Origin: Brachionus manjavacas
Taxonomy: Eukaryota > Rotifera > Eurotatoria > Ploima > Brachionidae
Assembly: GCA_019054805.1 (NCBI GenBank)
Contig: JAHQIY010000003.1
Span: 6,696,001 to 6,760,000, forward strand
Length of the DNA: 64,000 nt
Reading direction: 5' to 3'
In this document: positions 61,501-64,000 of the stretch, one piece after another
Numbering within the stretch: the first letter of the stretch is position 1
Layout: each line of letters starts with the position of its first letter
Translations under genes and position numbers: made by a program
Notes under the pieces: generated by a model
What the model saw: only the letters and a program-made list of their open reading frames with translations
What the model was told of the DNA's origin: nothing
Databases searched by the model: none

Positions 61501-64000
61501 CAGTCAAAGTTTATCGATATATATATTCAGCGAACGCACTGTGTAAATAGTTCAACAAGAGATGTAATCGAAAGTGATGAAGTTGAAGATTCAGAAGAGG
61601 ATGTGATTGATAGCAATGAAAATTTAAAAAAACTTTGTTCTGGAACAAAATTAAATTTAAAGCAAAATATTTTAACAAGCTTGGATTCTCGTATAATTGA
61701 AGGCAAAACATTTGACACATCTGATTGCTCGCTTGAAACAAAATTGATTAGAAGCAAGGAAATCAATCCCTCTTACAAATACCTTTTGGATGTTTTACTT
61801 TCTGCAGAATGTAAGAATATCGTATTTTTAAAAGATGCCCTGACAATTAAAAGATCATCCGACAAAAATAGAGATGGTCAAAAATCTACCGATTTGATTC
61901 TACACTTACAATCTGATTTGTACTTCCAATCAAGACACATTGAGATAAAGCATAAGAAATTTTACTCAAAAAGTGGCTCACTTGAGATTCAATGGGATAG
62001 AAATTCGGAGAGACTTTTCGCCGGACATTTTTCCTATAATAGAGAACTTGATCAGCCTTCCAATAAGCTTTCTCGCGGAAAATATGTTTTGAATGCTAAC
62101 TTCGGCTCCGAGACATATAAGAATTGTGAGTTAAACATTGAATCTAAGCAAAATTATTACAATAAATTGGAATGTAAAATAAAATCAAGCAAACTTCCGG
62201 TTGAATTGAGCTATGGTTTTTCTCTAAAAGCCGATGGTGCTAAAGATCTCCCAGATGGAAAAAGAGACATTGAAATCACAGTTAATTTGCCAACAACAAG
62301 ACAACTTAGAATTGAATATCAATCTAATCGTGCTTTACTCACTGATAAGCAATTTGATGACGATGACGACTATAATAATGAACGTGAATTTTCATCTGAT
62401 ATCAAATATTTTTGGGATTATGGTAAAGATAGTTCAAAAGTTTTACGATTGTCTGTTAAACGTGATAACTATGGCAAGACTAATACAAAAATAAGTGCCG
62501 AAGTGATCAGTCCATCGTTTAAATCATTGAAATTCAATATTGATCGAAAAAGACTTTCTAACGAAACTCAGTTAGATGCAAGTTTTTCGTATTTGCTCCC
62601 AAACAATGTCCAAAATGAGATTCAATTTTATTCAAGACTTTCATCTGATTTTGAATCAAATCAATTTTCAGTCGAATTAAATTTAGCCAGACCTTCTTTT
62701 AACATACAATATGAAAACAAATTTAACAAACTTAATGGTCGACTAAGATTCCTATCAATTAGACTAGCAAATTTGCTTAAATTCTCGGTCGATAAAGAAT
62801 ATGATCCAGATAACCGTTTGATACGTCTCGAACTCGTTAGTCCTAACGATTCAGAGTTTATTGCCGAATCTTCAAGTGAATTAAAGACTGGTAATGTTTA
62901 TGTTGTAAAATCAATTCTTAAAGAAAAGTCGACTGGCCAAACTTTATCGGCCCTAGAGAGCAGTTTTGATTCCAACAATAATGTCTTTGACATAAATTTA
63001 GATGCAATACAAGCAGGACAAAAATACAATTTAATTGTTGGTATTTACAATGAATCATTGGCGAACGCTGCAATAAAGCACATAACAAATAATAATCAAA
63101 TAATGGGTGTCGGTTCATTGCAGATTGTAAACATTTATGATCAGGAAATTACAAATGATAATGACAACAGATATTTGCAATTGAGTCTTAAATGGAATCG
63201 ACTTTGGAACAAGATTTATGGCGATATCTTAGCCAATCAAGTCAGCGAGTCAAGAGCCTCTGAAAACAAAAAATTCAATTCCTACTTCGGAGATGTATAT
63301 GGTTCATTTATTGGCGATTTAAAAGAAACATATGACAAAATTAAAATTGATCGAAAGCAAGTACGAGGTGAATTGAAGCAGCTAGGTTTATTGATTGTAG
63401 ATTTCTATTCGAACTTTTTGCCATCTAATGCAAAAAATAGATTAGTTAATCAATTTAAATACAATCAAGATCAAGATGACCAAGAAGAAAAAATTTTGGA
63501 TGAGCTTCCACTTCATAAGCGCATATTCGTGAAATATAACGCATTTGCCAAGAAAGTTAATAAGCTTCACTTCAAAATTAGAAAACTCTCTAAAACATTA
63601 GCAAGATTTATTCCAAGGCTAACGATGATTTCTTACAACAACCAAAACCAATTAGACCGAGTAGCTCGACATTTTGATAACACTTTAGTTGCGCAGCGTC
63701 CGATTTACAACGCTCGTAATTTGTATCAGTTTAATGCAGAATATAGAGATACGCTAAGAAAATTAGGAAACAGAATCCTATCTGTTAAATCTAATTTGCT
63801 ACGCAACATTCAGGGTGCAAATATACGATCATTGATAAATAAATATAAACCAAGATCTCTAAATGATTATACGATTGCAGGCCATATTTTCAACAGAAGA
63901 AATTTGGTTACATATAATGGAGAATCAAGACTCCTAAAATCCCGGTGCAAATTCTTGTTGGCCCACGAACTAACTAGAAATCAATTTAGCGTAATATTAA
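55547..64000 (+). CDS. Apolipophorin-like large lipid transfer protein, copy D (3' end outside window)
   Basis: Exons: 55547-56233, 56304-57035, 57184-57564, 57645-58055, 58116-58438, 58506-58691, 58755-59061, 59174-59322 and 59383-64000 (cut within exon 9 at the start of the VWD region, about residue 2600). Copy D is intact in exons 6 and 7, where B and C (exon 6) and A and C (exon 7) are not. Its breaks are one extra A in exon 8 near 59185-59190 (LKNP), one missing A in exon 9 near 60667 (MKKIGE) and one missing A near 60832-60837 (NLKNFE). It shares the right-arm residues with C (T in GPFKTH, D in SLKADG). It differs from C by V in NRVFKS and by I in NLIVG instead of NLNVG. Product and role are as for copy B. 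Confidence 0.9.

Larger units (their letters stand above)
43370..64000 (+). repeat. Right arm of giant inverted repeat (tandem units C and D)
   Basis: Reverse-complement partner of 1-20850, with two tandem units offset by about 11.96 kb (start codons at 43589 and 55547). The inner edge is near 43370, where similarity to the spacer upstream of D fades. This arm keeps about 70 bp more of the shared upstream sequence than copy B does. The outer edge is outside the window. Confidence 0.93.

Noticed and set aside
1-64000. The palindrome as a simple foldback read or assembly mirror artefact
   Set aside because: A foldback artefact would give identical arms around a tiny centre. Here the centre is 22.5 kb of unique DNA with one intact gene, the inner edges differ and the arms carry consistent substitutions. 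Mis-joining of true tandem copies still cannot be excluded without reads.

Overview
The window is animal nuclear DNA: very AT-rich, with spliced genes whose introns are mostly 60-70 bp in one gene family and longer elsewhere. Only two gene families can be recognised. One is a very large secreted lipid-transfer protein of the apolipophorin (apoLp-II/I) type, present four times. The other is a single GRIP-type multi-PDZ scaffold gene. The gene content fits an invertebrate protostome. An astigmatid mite, where apolipophorins are known as large allergens, fits, but I cannot exclude another lineage with an AT-rich, short-intron genome such as rotifers.

Layout: copy A (1-8746, minus, cut by the left edge) and copy B (10639-20689, minus) form a tandem pair. 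Copy C (43589-53640, plus) and copy D (55547-64000, plus, cut by the right edge) form a second tandem pair in the opposite orientation. The tandem period is about 11.95 kb on each side. The two pairs are arms of a giant inverted repeat, at least 20.6 kb per arm, around a unique centre of about 22.5 kb. That centre holds the GRIP gene on the minus strand (exons from 35804 down to 21796) and about 7.5 kb of AT-rich DNA without recognisable genes (35805-43369).

The apolipophorin gene was resolved into 12 exons with compatible phases. The frame shared by the copies encodes about 3069 residues: a signal peptide, an N-terminal lipoprotein lipid-transfer module, a long beta-rich middle, a VWD domain near residues 2560-2720 and a cysteine-containing C-terminal extension. 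Every copy as written has three or four single-base length changes in A/T homopolymers that break the frame. The same sites are intact in other copies, and their distribution contradicts the relationships shown by substitutions. Long-read homopolymer errors are therefore likelier than four separately dying genes.

The GRIP gene has seven PDZ domains and almost only phase-1 introns. It shows several possible first exons, including one starting MPSWKPDC that resembles the palmitoylated N-terminus of vertebrate GRIP1b. It also has a candidate duplicated last exon that would replace the second half of PDZ7. Introns hold a 325-bp inverted-repeat transposon with a perfect 9-bp target duplication and an unusual GC-rich, hairpin-rich island ending in ACT repeats.
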